Assembly: GCA_016929205.1 (NCBI GenBank)
Contig: JAFGJF010000571.1
Span: 1-24,797, forward strand
Source: Anaerolineae bacterium
GTDB taxonomy: Bacteria > Chloroflexota > Anaerolineae > JAFGEY01
Reading direction: 5' to 3'
DNA: 24,797 nt
In this document: one piece after another, positions 15,606 through 24,318 of the stretch
Position numbering within the stretch: position 1 is the first letter of the stretch
How the letters are laid out: each line of letters begins with the position of its first letter
Notes under the pieces: model-generated
Told to the model about the DNA's origin: nothing
What the model saw: the letters and a program-made list of their open reading frames with translations, nothing else
Databases searched by the model: none
Made by a program: the position numbers and the translations under genes

Positions 15606-17432
15606 CTATGTTATCCCTTCTTCAAGTGTATGAGAAGCCTGCTGCCACAAACACCGCATTTCAGGGCTCGTAGCCAACAGTTCGCTTAGCTTACCTTGCG
15701 CCTCGATGCGCCCATCCTTGAGGACAATAATGCGATCGGCACGCCGCAGCGCTGGCCGCCGGTGCGACACAGCCAGACACGTCGCGCCGGCGTCCGCAAA
15801 CACCCGTTCCCACAGTGTATGCTCTGTCTCTACGTCAAGCGCGCTGGACAGATCGTCAAAAACCAACAGTTCTGGCTGGCGCACAAACATGCGTGCTGCC
15901 GCCGCCCTTTGCCGCTGTCCGCCAGAGAGTTTGACCCCCTTGGTCCCCAGTACGGTGTCGAGCCCGTTTTCGAGGCTCTCCACGTCTTGCTGCATCACCG
16001 ACAGGTAGAGGGCGCGCTGCAAATCAACCTTGTCTTCGGGCAGTCCCATCAGGATGTTGTCCTGAAGCGACTCACTGAACAGCAATGGCGCCTGGGCCGT
16101 GTAAGCGCTGCGCGGTGGCACGAAAAAGCTTGCTGGATCCTCAACCAGCTCGCCGTTCCAGCGGATTTCGCCTGCATTGGCCGGCAGCAAGCCAAGCAGG
16201 ACGCGCAGCAGCGTGGTCTTGCCCGAACCAATGCGCCCCGTGATTACCGTGAACGTGCCGCGCTGCACCACAAAACTAATATCTTGAACACCGCGCCCTG
16301 TATCGGGATACACAAACGTCAGGCCAGAAACGTCCAATCTATCCAGACGGTGATCGTCGACCTTGGCGACATAAGGCACCTCGGAGAACGGGCCACGCAA
16401 ATAGACGGGATTGTGTGCAACCAGCACCTCTGGCGGGCCACCCTGCAACAACTCGATCAGTCGCCCAAACGAGACCCTGGCCTGGCGATACTGTGCGGCG
16501 ATCATGCCAAACATCCCCGTCGATTGAGTGAGCAAACCCAAATAGTGCACGAACAAGGCCAGATCGCCGATCGAGATCAGGCCGGCGTGCATCCCACCGG
16601 CCATCAGCAACAAGATGAACCCTGTGCCCAGGTTGCCAAAATTGTGAAACACGGCTTCGATCAGTTCGACAAACAGCGTCCGCTTGAGGTCGGCCTTGCG
16701 GCGCGCGTCATTGAGTCGTTCAAAACGCGCCACCACACGTCCTTCCGCGCTCGCCACCTTGACCGCCTGTACCGCGCCAAACAGTTCGCCGATAAAGCCC
16801 GTCACCTTGCCTGCCGCCTGGCGAGCCGCCTGGTGATATTTTTGGATGCCGCGCATCGCCACGTTGGCAATGACAATCACCAGCACCAACGGCCCGAGAA
16901 TGATCAGCGTGGTGCGCGGTTCGATGGTCAACATCACGAGTGCCGCAACCACCGCCAGGACGCCAAACTCGACCAGGAAATTGATGCCCTCCATAAAATC
17001 GCCGATTGCGCCCACGTCACCGCGAAAGCGGCTGATCGCCTCGCCGGGCGATTCAGGCACGGCACGCGCACCCGGGCGATCCAGGATGCGATCGAACAGA
17101 TTGCGCCGTAACAAGGCCCCTATACTGTCCTGATAGGCAAAAAACCAGTAAAAATCGAGCAAAAACACAGTGGCATTGACAATATCTTTGATCACGATCA
17201 GCACACAAACGCCCCACACGCCAACCACCGCGCCGCCGATCTGCCACGTCGATCCCTCGGTCAACACGTCAAAGAATGCACGGATCAGCACCCCGGTGAT
17301 CAATGGCAGAACCGCAAACACAACCAGTTCAATCGCCGTCATGCCAAAATACAGCAGCGGACGAAACAAAGCCACACGCCAGGCAAAGGCCCAGGTAGAG
17401 AATTTGGGAACCTCTTGAGTCGATTCGCTCAT
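15606..17432 (-). CDS. ABC exporter subunit with degenerate Walker B (heterodimer partner)
   Basis: This 608-residue half-transporter has a six-helix membrane domain (about 20-320) fused to an ATPase domain (about 365-600). Walker A is GRIGSGKT (399-406), the Q-loop glutamine is Gln447, the signature LSGGQ (502-506) is canonical, and the H-loop is His557. The Walker B, LLVFDD (522-527), has Asp527 where the catalytic glutamate is normally found. Its start overlaps the stop of the partner gene in ATGA (17429-17432), which implies equimolar translation. By analogy with heterodimeric exporters such as TM287/288 and BmrCD, its Walker motifs should build the degenerate, non-hydrolysing site. It is an exporter or floppase; the cargo is unknown. 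Confidence 0.93.
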   Translation of the reverse strand: MSESTQEVPKFSTWAFAWRVALFRPLLYFGMTAIELVVFAVLPLITGVLIRAFFDVLTEGSTWQIGGAVVGVWGVCVLIVIKDIVNATVFLLDFYWFFAYQDSIGALLRRNLFDRILDRPGARAVPESPGEAISRFRGDVGAIGDFMEGINFLVEFGVLAVVAALVMLTIEPRTTLIILGPLVLVIVIANVAMRGIQKYHQAARQAAGKVTGFIGELFGAVQAVKVASAEGRVVARFERLNDARRKADLKRTLFVELIEAVFHNFGNLGTGFILLLMAGGMHAGLISIGDLALFVHYLGLLTQSTGMFGMIAAQYRQARVSFGRLIELLQGGPPEVLVAHNPVYLRGPFSEVPYVAKVDDHRLDRLDVSGLTFVYPDTGRGVQDISFVVQRGTFTVITGRIGSGKTTLLRVLLGLLPANAGEIRWNGELVEDPASFFVPPRSAYTAQAPLLFSESLQDNILMGLPEDKVDLQRALYLSVMQQDVESLENGLDTVLGTKGVKLSGGQRQRAAAARMFVRQPELLVFDDLSSALDVETEHTLWERVFADAGATCLAVSHRRPALRRADRIIVLKDGRIEAQGKLSELLATSPEMRCLWQQASHTLEEGIT

Positions 17433-19297
17433 ACCAGCATCTCTTCCAGGCCAGTTTGCAGCAACCGGTAAAAATGCGACGACGGATCGCGGGACAACTG
17501 ACTGCGCCCGCCATGTTCCACGATCTTGCCACCTTCCAGGATCATGATCTCGTCCGTGCGTCCAACAGTGCCCAGACGATGAGCGATAACGATGGCCGTG
17601 CGCCCTTGGATCAATTTATCCAGGGCATGTTCGATCAGTTTCTCCGTCACCGGGTCCAGGCGCGACGACGCCTCGTCGAGGATGATCAATCCGGGATCCT
17701 GCATAAAGATGCGCATCAAGGCAAAAAGCTGCGCTTCCCCGGCTGACAGGCTGCCGCCGCCCGAGGCCAGTTCGGTGTCCAGGCCATTGGCGAGTGAGTC
17801 CAGCCAGGAATGCATCCCCAGGTCTTCGATCACGTCCAGGAGGCGTTCATCGGGTATAGTATCGTCGAACAACGTCAGGTTGTCGCGCACCGTCGCCTGG
17901 AAAAGCTGGATGTCCTGGGTGACCACCCCGACACGACGGCGCACCTCGTCGAGCGGCAAAGCGCGCAGGTCGATCGGATCGTCACCGCCCAAACACACTG
18001 TCCCATAGTCGGGGTCGTACAGCCGGAACAACAGGCGGCTCAACGTCGTCTTGCCGCTGCCCGTGCGCCCCAGCAACCCAAGCACCTTGCCCGGTGCCAA
18101 ACAAAAGGTTACATCTTGCAGGACCATCTCTTTCTCCAAGACCACATCTGTGGCCAAAGATTCATCGCCAGGTGTATCTGTGTCGCCATCCGAGAGATCG
18201 ATTTGCCTGGTTTCTGGAGCATAGCCAAAGGTGACGCTGCGGAACGCGACGGCCAACGCGCCTTCCGGCAACGTGAGTTCCGAAAACGTGCTTGTAATGC
18301 TGGGTTTGACGCTCAGCAATTCGCGCACCCGAGATACGCCCGCTCCCGCGCGCTGGAGATCCTGCATCTGCCGGGCAATGATCTCGATCGGCATCGCGAG
18401 CAAATTGCCATAGTTAAAGATCAAATAGACCGTGCCAACTGTGATCTCACCCTGCAAATAGAGCCAGGCCCCTACCGCCAAAGAGGCTGCCATCCCCACA
18501 CCAAAGAGCACGTTGGCAGTGTTATAGGTGATCCCCGCACCAACCGCACCGGCCTTGACAACCCGCTGATACGCCGTGCGCAACAATTCGTAAAAGCGGC
18601 GCATCACATACGCTTTGGCTCCGCTCGAACGGATGTCCTCCGTGCCCGCCAGCCGTTCTTCCAGGAACCCAAACAGATCGGCGCGCGCCTGGCGTTCCTC
18701 TTCCCACATCCCCGCGCCAAACCCCTGCAAGCCAACCATAATTGGCAGCGAGATCGACACAAACACAGCCAAAGCGCCTCCCGCCCGCCAATCCGTCAAA
18801 AAGAGCATCACCAGCACGCCCACCAACAGCAGGGCGTTTCCAACGATCTGGACCACAAACTGGGAAAAGAAATTGGACAGTTGGTTCACATCGCCGTCGA
18901 TGCGTTCGATCAACTCGCCGGGCCGGTGCGCGTTGTGAAACGACATATCGAGGCCCAAACAGTGCCGCGCCAGATCGGAGCGCAAAGCGTTGGTCGCCTT
19001 CCAGCCCACATCCTTGCCGACATAGATCACCAACACGGAGACAATTTGTTGCACGACAGCCACGCCCAAAAAGAGCAGCGCAGCATTGATCAGCACGGTT
19101 TCATCAGCCGCAGCGATGTCTGTCGCCGCGGCAATGGCCGTATCAATGAACTGGCGCATGATCTGTGGATTGACCAATCTCAGGCCAATATTGCCAAACA
19201 GCAGCACAGCCAGCAGCAATGCCAGCGGCCAATGTGGCTTGAGATAGGTAACGAACAACGCATAATATTGTTCAAGCGATGCTTTGGTGTCTTTCAT
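17429..19297 (-). CDS. ABC exporter subunit with catalytic Walker B and altered signature
   Basis: This 622-residue half-transporter has six membrane helices (about 20-315) and an ATPase domain to the end. Walker A is GRTGSGKT (410-417), Walker B is LIILDE (537-542) with catalytic Glu542, and the H-loop is His573. The signature reads LSAGE (517-521) instead of LSGGQ. That pattern complements the partner: its own Walker motifs pair with the partner's perfect LSGGQ to form the working site. An acidic insert (about 361-390, including [18 protein letters not shown]) lies before the Walker A strand and is not usual for the family. It is 80 bases after the phosphomannose isomerase gene. The start ATG follows AAGGAC. 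Confidence 0.93.
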   Translation of the reverse strand: MKDTKASLEQYYALFVTYLKPHWPLALLLAVLLFGNIGLRLVNPQIMRQFIDTAIAAATDIAAADETVLINAALLFLGVAVVQQIVSVLVIYVGKDVGWKATNALRSDLARHCLGLDMSFHNAHRPGELIERIDGDVNQLSNFFSQFVVQIVGNALLLVGVLVMLFLTDWRAGGALAVFVSISLPIMVGLQGFGAGMWEEERQARADLFGFLEERLAGTEDIRSSGAKAYVMRRFYELLRTAYQRVVKAGAVGAGITYNTANVLFGVGMAASLAVGAWLYLQGEITVGTVYLIFNYGNLLAMPIEIIARQMQDLQRAGAGVSRVRELLSVKPSITSTFSELTLPEGALAVAFRSVTFGYAPETRQIDLSDGDTDTPGDESLATDVVLEKEMVLQDVTFCLAPGKVLGLLGRTGSGKTTLSRLLFRLYDPDYGTVCLGGDDPIDLRALPLDEVRRRVGVVTQDIQLFQATVRDNLTLFDDTIPDERLLDVIEDLGMHSWLDSLANGLDTELASGGGSLSAGEAQLFALMRIFMQDPGLIILDEASSRLDPVTEKLIEHALDKLIQGRTAIVIAHRLGTVGRTDEIMILEGGKIVEHGGRSQLSRDPSSHFYRLLQTGLEEMLV

Positions 19298-19307
19298 CAG
19301 TCCTTCA

Positions 19308-19386
19308 TGAAACGTGAAGCGTGACGCGTCATCCGTAATGCATCAAACGAGCAGTTCTTGTCCTGACGTTTCACGCATCACGCCTG
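19308..19386. repeat. Facing heptad arrays between the isomerase and ABC genes
   Basis: Left array, written as the complement TGANNCG: TGAAACG at 19308, TGAAGCG at 19315, TGACGCG at 19322, then looser TCATCCG at 19329, TAATGCA at 19336 and TCAAACG at 19343. The right array has the opposite orientation: ACGTTTC at 19366, ACGCATC at 19373, ACGCCTG at 19380. The two face each other across about 16 bases, and TGAAACGT (19308-19315) pairs exactly with ACGTTTCA (19366-19373). The isomerase stop (19378-19380) lies inside the right array. Confidence 0.7.
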
Positions 19387-20484
19387 CGCTAAAAATCTCC
19401 GCAGTGGATTTAATGCTGTCTTGCCTCCCAAAGCCACGATATCCTCATCGGCAAAGCCCGCCTCGCGCAACGGCGCGACGACATTGTGCATCAAATCCGG
19501 CAGATATGACTTGAGCAAAGCGCATCTGCCATCAGGGATGATCGTCACCTCACCCAGGCAAGCAGGCAGCATACACGTATAACCCGCCCGCATCGGCACC
19601 CGATATGCGCCACATTCGATAACAGAACTGCCCTCGATCTGTGACAACACGTAAAAACGGTCGCCGTCACAGTCGAGTCTGTATGGATCGAGCAGATCCA
19701 ACCTTTCCAAAACAAAGTAAGTGCAGGCAAAGACGAACGAGCGTTTATTCGTCCCTTGTTGCACTATCAGCGGCACGATCTTGCACTCGAACCCATTTTC
19801 GAGATGAATGCCTTCCAGCGCCAACTCTACTTTAGCCTCTTTTTCCGCCGCGGTCAAATCGCCGGCAGGCGGGCGCAGGCCAATGATCACGTCCGAGTTT
19901 TGCATAATCTCGTAAAACAGCACGCCGCCGGCTGAATAATGCATCGTCCCGGCATACAGCAAAAAAGCATCGCCCGGCTGCACGACGTACTCGCGCATTG
20001 TCTCGCGGATCGTCCCGTCTAGCAGCGCTTCGCGTACCCGCTGTTCAGTCACGCCATCGTCGTTGCCACACCGGATCGTCGCCCCGTCGCGCACCTTGAG
20101 CATGTACCAGGCCTCGGTCTTGCCCGGATCGGTCAGCCCCTGTTTGGCTGCCAGTTCGTCGTTCTGATGGATCTGCTCGCCGAGTGGGTTCGACGCATCG
20201 AGGAACTTGATCAAGAGTGGAAAACGCGTCCCGCATTTGCCAACCACGTCCGCACCTAACAATTGAGCGCCGTACACGTCGATCAACGCGTGCAACGTTT
20301 TGCCGGACAACGAACCATTCACCACCACACTCGACTCGCCGGGCCGGTCGCAAACTTCCCACGTCTCGGCAATGCGATGGTTTTGCGGCAAGCCTTCTTT
20401 GTCAAAGGCATCGACGATCCAGCGGTCGCCAAAACCGTAATTGCGCAGAATCTCTGCAAAGCGTAAAGGATATAGATCATCCAT
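19378..20484 (-). CDS. manA: Type I mannose-6-phosphate isomerase (cupin, zinc)
   Basis: This 368-residue enzyme is expected to interconvert mannose-6-phosphate and fructose-6-phosphate. LLIKFLDASNPLGEQIHQND (90-109) is the family block, with Gln104 and His106 as zinc ligands. Glu124 in KTEAWYML and His182 in YAGTMHYSAGG complete the zinc site, and FYEIMQNSDV matches the family's EIQQxSDxT stretch. The canonical QVHP motif reads QIHQ here, and the C-terminal domain (about 215-368) is larger than in the shortest bacterial enzymes, so the substrate may be a different phospho-sugar or a free sugar. The start follows a GAGGTGATGGT site and lies nine bases after the GH39 gene. The symbol is tentative. 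Confidence 0.8.
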   Translation of the reverse strand: MDDLYPLRFAEILRNYGFGDRWIVDAFDKEGLPQNHRIAETWEVCDRPGESSVVVNGSLSGKTLHALIDVYGAQLLGADVVGKCGTRFPLLIKFLDASNPLGEQIHQNDELAAKQGLTDPGKTEAWYMLKVRDGATIRCGNDDGVTEQRVREALLDGTIRETMREYVVQPGDAFLLYAGTMHYSAGGVLFYEIMQNSDVIIGLRPPAGDLTAAEKEAKVELALEGIHLENGFECKIVPLIVQQGTNKRSFVFACTYFVLERLDLLDPYRLDCDGDRFYVLSQIEGSSVIECGAYRVPMRAGYTCMLPACLGEVTIIPDGRCALLKSYLPDLMHNVVAPLREAGFADEDIVALGGKTALNPLRRFLAQA

Positions 20485-20493
20485 ACCATCACC

Positions 20494-21933
20494 TCACCTA
20501 CATCTGAGACGAATACAAGCCACGCCATGTGGCGGAACAACCACCTCCAAGACAATGTCTTGACCATGACGGCGACAAACGAGTGATTCGACCACCATCT
20601 CAGCAGCATTTTCCAGTTCAACGAGGACCTGCCGTTCCGGGTACTCGGGGCTGCCTAGTTCCTGCCAGCGCCGCTTGGGATTGGCGTGATCGGCATCGAT
20701 TCGCTCTATGGTGGCTTCCACGCTGCCCGCGATCCCTTTGATGACGACTTGGACAGTTTCTTCCTCAATCAAAGCCAATGGCACATTGTGGTTATAGATC
20801 AATACGTCGATCAAGTCATCCTGCTTGATCGCCACTGCCTCCACAGTTGGATGCGCAGAGCCCTCCAGGGGAATCCGCTCATCGCCCAGTCGGTGCAGCA
20901 ATTCAAAGGCTCGAAACGTCGGCTTGGGAATGCCATACAGGTTGAGCAAGCCGAATCCGCCGTGATAAGGAGCAGATGGAAAAGGCGCCTCTTCGAAAAT
21001 ATCCGAAAACGTCCAGTACGAATAGGCATCAACCAGCCCCTGGTTATCGACAATTGTCTTGACCACAAACGCAGCGGCATAGGGATCATCGTGATATGGA
21101 TCGAGACAACTGGGTGAATTGTTCCACTCGGTATAGTACAACGGCAGATCACCTGCTTGTTCTTTGGCCTTTGCCGTCATCTCGCGCAACACGCCGCGTG
21201 GTACATCTGCCATCATTTTTTCCATATCCCGACCATGCCCCAACGCGGCATCCGTCGGATAGTGGTGGGTGGAAACAAAATCGAGTGGCACACCATTCTG
21301 ACGGCAGTATGCCTTGAGCTCGGGAATCCACTCATTCCGAGCTGTAGAAGGTCCACCCACCGGAATTCCGGCATCGACGGACTTGATCGCCAGAGCCGCA
21401 TAACGGTACAGCTCCAAGTACTCGTCTTGCGTGCCACTCCAAAAGAAGGGCAGGTTTGGTTCGTTCCAGACCTCGAAAAACCAGGAGCGCACCTCGTCCA
21501 GTCCATAGCGATCGAGCAAATGCGCGATCAACCGGCGAATCAACTCACCCCACAGTTCGTAATCCTGCGGCGGCGTGATATTGCCTTTATAGTGGAACAC
21601 AGTCCTGTCACCCGACGCTAGTGCAGTAGGCATAAAACTCAGTTCGATAAAAGGCTTGACCCCGATATCGCGCAAAGAATCGAGAATCGAGTTCACGTTG
21701 AAAAACGAGTAACGTGGTCCCGATAAAAAACTCGTAGCATATACGCTCATGTCATCGTTGAGCAAACCGTGAAAGCGCACGTACTCAAAGCCCAATTCGC
21801 CGACACACCTTTTTAGATGCCGTCGCCAGTCCTCTCGCAAGGCCAGTGCCGCGTGCCCACTACCCACACACCGTTCCCAGTAATGTGGAAAGGGCATCGT
21901 CTCTTTCTGCACATCCATCGTCAAGATGAACAT
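20494..21933 (-). CDS. GH39 glycosidase, beta-xylosidase-like
   Basis: This 479-residue retaining glycosidase is of family GH39, best known as beta-xylosidase; alpha-L-iduronidase is the other classical activity. The acid/base is Glu158 in FEVWNEPNLPFFW (153-165) and the nucleophile is Glu269 in YYTEWNNSPS. VRFHGLLNDD near residue 52 and STHHYPTDA near 221 are additional family phrases. The catalytic TIM barrel covers about 1-350 and a C-terminal beta-sandwich covers 370-479. There is no signal peptide, so it should act inside the cell on imported oligosaccharides. AAAGGA lies eight bases before the ATG, and the gene lies 12 bases after the dehydratase gene. Confidence 0.9.
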   Translation of the reverse strand: MFILTMDVQKETMPFPHYWERCVGSGHAALALREDWRRHLKRCVGELGFEYVRFHGLLNDDMSVYATSFLSGPRYSFFNVNSILDSLRDIGVKPFIELSFMPTALASGDRTVFHYKGNITPPQDYELWGELIRRLIAHLLDRYGLDEVRSWFFEVWNEPNLPFFWSGTQDEYLELYRYAALAIKSVDAGIPVGGPSTARNEWIPELKAYCRQNGVPLDFVSTHHYPTDAALGHGRDMEKMMADVPRGVLREMTAKAKEQAGDLPLYYTEWNNSPSCLDPYHDDPYAAAFVVKTIVDNQGLVDAYSYWTFSDIFEEAPFPSAPYHGGFGLLNLYGIPKPTFRAFELLHRLGDERIPLEGSAHPTVEAVAIKQDDLIDVLIYNHNVPLALIEEETVQVVIKGIAGSVEATIERIDADHANPKRRWQELGSPEYPERQVLVELENAAEMVVESLVCRRHGQDIVLEVVVPPHGVACIRLRCR

Positions 21934-21945
21934 CGTTCATATCCT

Positions 21946-23106
21946 TTATTCAATGTGAAGGCAACTGTACCTGGCGATCACGTCCTCGTTCAACTCGACG
22001 CCCAGTCCAGGCTTGTTGGGGATTTCATAATACCCGTCCCTGGCCTGTGGCTCCAACGGCTCAGTGACGAGATGATAACGCTCGTCATGATGATAGGGGA
22101 ACCATTCCTGGATGATAAAGTTGGTGATGCAGGCGTCTACCTGGACCGAGACAGCCGTCGAGATCGGCCCGGCGCAGTTATGCGGCTGGACATGGATGCC
22201 ATACGTCTCGGCATAGGTGGCGATCTTTTTTGTCTCCATAATTCCGCCCGTCAAGCCGACGTCGGGCTGCAAGATGTCGAGAATCTGCTCTTCGATATAC
22301 TGGCGAAACCCATAGCGGGTGTAAAGCCGCTCGCCGGCGGCGATAGGAATGTCGACATTGTCGGCCACTTTTTTCATACAATCAACATTCAAGGCATCGA
22401 CCGGTTCTTCGTAAAAGAATGGTTTGAGCGCTTCCAGCCGCTTGCCGATCTGGATCGCCGAGGTGGTGCCCAGGTTGCCGTGGACCTCGACCAGGATGTC
22501 GATGTCCGGCCCGATGGCCTCGCGCACGGCCTCAACGCGGGCATAAGCCAGATCGGCACGCTCAGACGTCAATGCGCGCAAAGGATAGTCCCACTTGCCA
22601 TCGGGCGTGATAGCAAAGGGGTCGAATTTCATCGCCGTATAGCCATCGGCGACGACCTTGCGCGCGCCCTCTGCATAATCCTCCGGCGAGACCATCCCGT
22701 GATACCAGCCGTTGGCATAAACGCGCAGCTTGTCCCATACGCGCCCACCGAGCAATTCGTAAACGGGCACGCCCAACGCCTTGCCCTTGATGTCCCACAA
22801 CGCCTCATCGATGGCACTCATACCGCCATACACCACCGGCCCGCCCCCCTGAGCCCAAAACGTTTTTCGGTACATCAGGTCCCACAAGTACTCGATGCGA
22901 AATGGATCGGCGCCGATCAGAAAACGCTCGGCCAAATGTTTGACCATCCCCAACCCGGCCGGCGCGCCCACGCCATAGGCCAGTGCCACCTCGCCCAGAC
23001 CATAGATCCCTTCGTCGGTGTTGATGCGCAGGACGACGGGATTCCACTGCGTTGACGGGGTCGAGTCCAATTTGACATCATAGATATCAACCGATGTGAT
23101 TTTCAT
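21946..23106 (-). CDS. Enolase-superfamily sugar-acid dehydratase (mandelate racemase subgroup)
   Basis: This 386-residue protein has the enolase-superfamily N-terminal capping domain and a (beta/alpha)7-beta barrel. Counting from the ATG at 23106, Lys160 and Asp162 lie in AMKFDPF. Metal ligands are Glu207 (VEVHGN), Glu233 (FYEEP) and Glu259 (AAGERL). The Asp282-His309 dyad is in LQPDVGLTGG and VQPHN, and Glu334 is in IQEW. His209 directly after the third-strand ligand resembles galactonate-dehydratase-type enzymes, so abstraction of an alpha proton and loss of water from an aldonic acid is likely. The frame also contains an in-frame TTG at 23109, but AGGAGG is better spaced for the ATG. The product would be a 2-keto-3-deoxy acid. 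The exact sugar acid is unknown. Confidence 0.88.
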   Translation of the reverse strand: MKITSVDIYDVKLDSTPSTQWNPVVLRINTDEGIYGLGEVALAYGVGAPAGLGMVKHLAERFLIGADPFRIEYLWDLMYRKTFWAQGGGPVVYGGMSAIDEALWDIKGKALGVPVYELLGGRVWDKLRVYANGWYHGMVSPEDYAEGARKVVADGYTAMKFDPFAITPDGKWDYPLRALTSERADLAYARVEAVREAIGPDIDILVEVHGNLGTTSAIQIGKRLEALKPFFYEEPVDALNVDCMKKVADNVDIPIAAGERLYTRYGFRQYIEEQILDILQPDVGLTGGIMETKKIATYAETYGIHVQPHNCAGPISTAVSVQVDACITNFIIQEWFPYHHDERYHLVTEPLEPQARDGYYEIPNKPGLGVELNEDVIARYSCLHIE

Positions 23107-23135
23107 CAACTCATCCTCCTACCAGCATCCCTGGA

Positions 23136-23178
23136 GACTGCTTTGCGGCGATAAAAACCATCGCCGCTCGCAATGACA
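23136..23178. repeat. Stem-loop repeat-like element between operon genes
   Basis: GCGGCGAT (23145-23152) and ATCGCCGC (23160-23167) form an eight-bp stem with a seven-base loop. The flanks read GGAGACTGCTTTG on the left and TCGCAATGACAG on the right. This arrangement resembles a widespread family of small intergenic palindromic elements with a GGAGATTGCTTC...CTCGCAATGACA pattern, recalled from other genomes and not checked. There is no T-run, so it is not a clear terminator; it could stabilise or attenuate the transcript. Confidence 0.5.
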
Positions 23179-23183
23179 GACAC

Positions 23184-24224
23184 TTATAATTTGACGATCA
23201 CACCCTCTTCGACCGACTTGTACCCGGCAAGGATCAACCGCAGTGTATCCGTTGCCTCCTTGGCCGAATGCAGCGGCTCAAATCCTCCCTCGATGGCATC
23301 GACAAAATGGGCGATCTCTGCGGCAAAGGTCCGGCCGTAATCCCAGCCTTCGAACTTGACTTCGGCCGGCGAACTGAACCCCACCGGCTGATAGAACAAC
23401 TCGGAGCCCGTTCCCCACAACTGCCCGGCCTCGGACTGGATGCTGAACAGTGCCGGTCCGCAGCCCGGCGCGGCGATGGCCCAACTGGTGAAAATGCTGC
23501 CCATCGCGCCGTCAGCAAACTTGAGCGAGAGCTGTGCCGTATCCTCTTGATCCATCGGGACGCGATACGTGCCCAACGTTGCCGATACTTCAACCGGCAT
23601 CTGACCCGCCAAGAAAAGCAGCCGGTAAGCCGGATGGTAGCCGGTATCGATCAACTCGCCACCGCCCATCTTGGCCGGATCGGAGCGCCAGGTAGCGCGC
23701 CGGCTGGATGCCTGGCCCCACGTCGACTTGTCCAGGCTCAGCCCTCCCCGGCGCGCGCCAGCATCCATCGTATTCACAGCATAAATCTTGCCCAGGTCGC
23801 CCATCATGATCATCTGCTTGGCCCTGAGCACCGTGGGGAAGAAAAGCTGATTGTGTCCGGCCATCATCGTGATCCCACTTTTCTGAACCGCCTCCATAAT
23901 GTCGGCTGCTTCCGCCAGGTTCAGGCAAAGTGGTTTTTCGGTCATCAAGTGCTTGCCCGCCTCGGCGGCAGCGACGATCGAATCGCGATGCAAGTAGTGC
24001 GGCAGCGCAATGTCGACCACGTCGATCCCGCCGTCGGCCAACAGGTCGTGATAGTCGGCATAGTATTGCACGTCCTGACCAAGCTGCACCATCCGCGCCC
24101 GGGCATTGGCCTCGGAAATGTCTGCCATGGCCACGATCTCGGCGCGGCCGGCCATCTTTTTCCACCCTTCAACGTGCGGGTGCATAATCCCACCACAACC
24201 GATCAAGCCTACTTTTAGTGCCAT
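23184..24224 (-). CDS. Gfo/Idh/MocA-family NAD(P)-dependent sugar oxidoreductase
   Basis: This 346-residue enzyme is of the glucose-fructose oxidoreductase/inositol dehydrogenase/MocA family. The N-terminal Rossmann fold begins VGLIGCGGIMHPH, with ADISEANA at the end of the second strand. Glu96-Lys97-Pro98 in MTEKPL is the family's catalytic and nicotinamide-contact motif, and AGHNQLFFP follows as expected. MGGGELIDTGYHPAYRLLFL (about 195-214) contains the GGxxxDxGxH pattern that supplies the catalytic His. AAAGGAG lies nine bases before the ATG. In this operon it probably oxidises a sugar at C1, C2 or C3 and could feed the adjacent dehydratase. The substrate is not identifiable by eye. Confidence 0.9.
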   Translation of the reverse strand: MALKVGLIGCGGIMHPHVEGWKKMAGRAEIVAMADISEANARARMVQLGQDVQYYADYHDLLADGGIDVVDIALPHYLHRDSIVAAAEAGKHLMTEKPLCLNLAEAADIMEAVQKSGITMMAGHNQLFFPTVLRAKQMIMMGDLGKIYAVNTMDAGARRGGLSLDKSTWGQASSRRATWRSDPAKMGGGELIDTGYHPAYRLLFLAGQMPVEVSATLGTYRVPMDQEDTAQLSLKFADGAMGSIFTSWAIAAPGCGPALFSIQSEAGQLWGTGSELFYQPVGFSSPAEVKFEGWDYGRTFAAEIAHFVDAIEGGFEPLHSAKEATDTLRLILAGYKSVEEGVIVKL

Positions 24225-24318
24225 TGCTCATTACTCCTTTTCATTCATGTTGTTTTGATGACGACTTGCGCCGTCTCATTAAAAGATTGCTTTTGCCTAG
24301 ATCACCTGCTCCTGTCCC

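Noticed and set aside
15696..17111. 471-residue open frame on the plus strand
   Set aside because: It is antisense to an unmistakable ABC exporter gene with intact motifs. The translation is rich in His, Arg and Gln with no domain, as expected from a reverse-complement shadow.
17810..19324. 504-residue open frame on the plus strand
   Set aside because: Antisense shadow of the second ABC exporter gene; no signal, fold pattern or ribosome site.
13596..19386. Heptad arrays considered as CRISPR
   Set aside because: The units are seven bases with no unique spacers between them, and no cas gene is present.
21817..23055. 412-residue open frame on the plus strand
   Set aside because: It lies antisense across the dehydratase gene and the start of the GH39 gene, both strongly supported by catalytic motifs.
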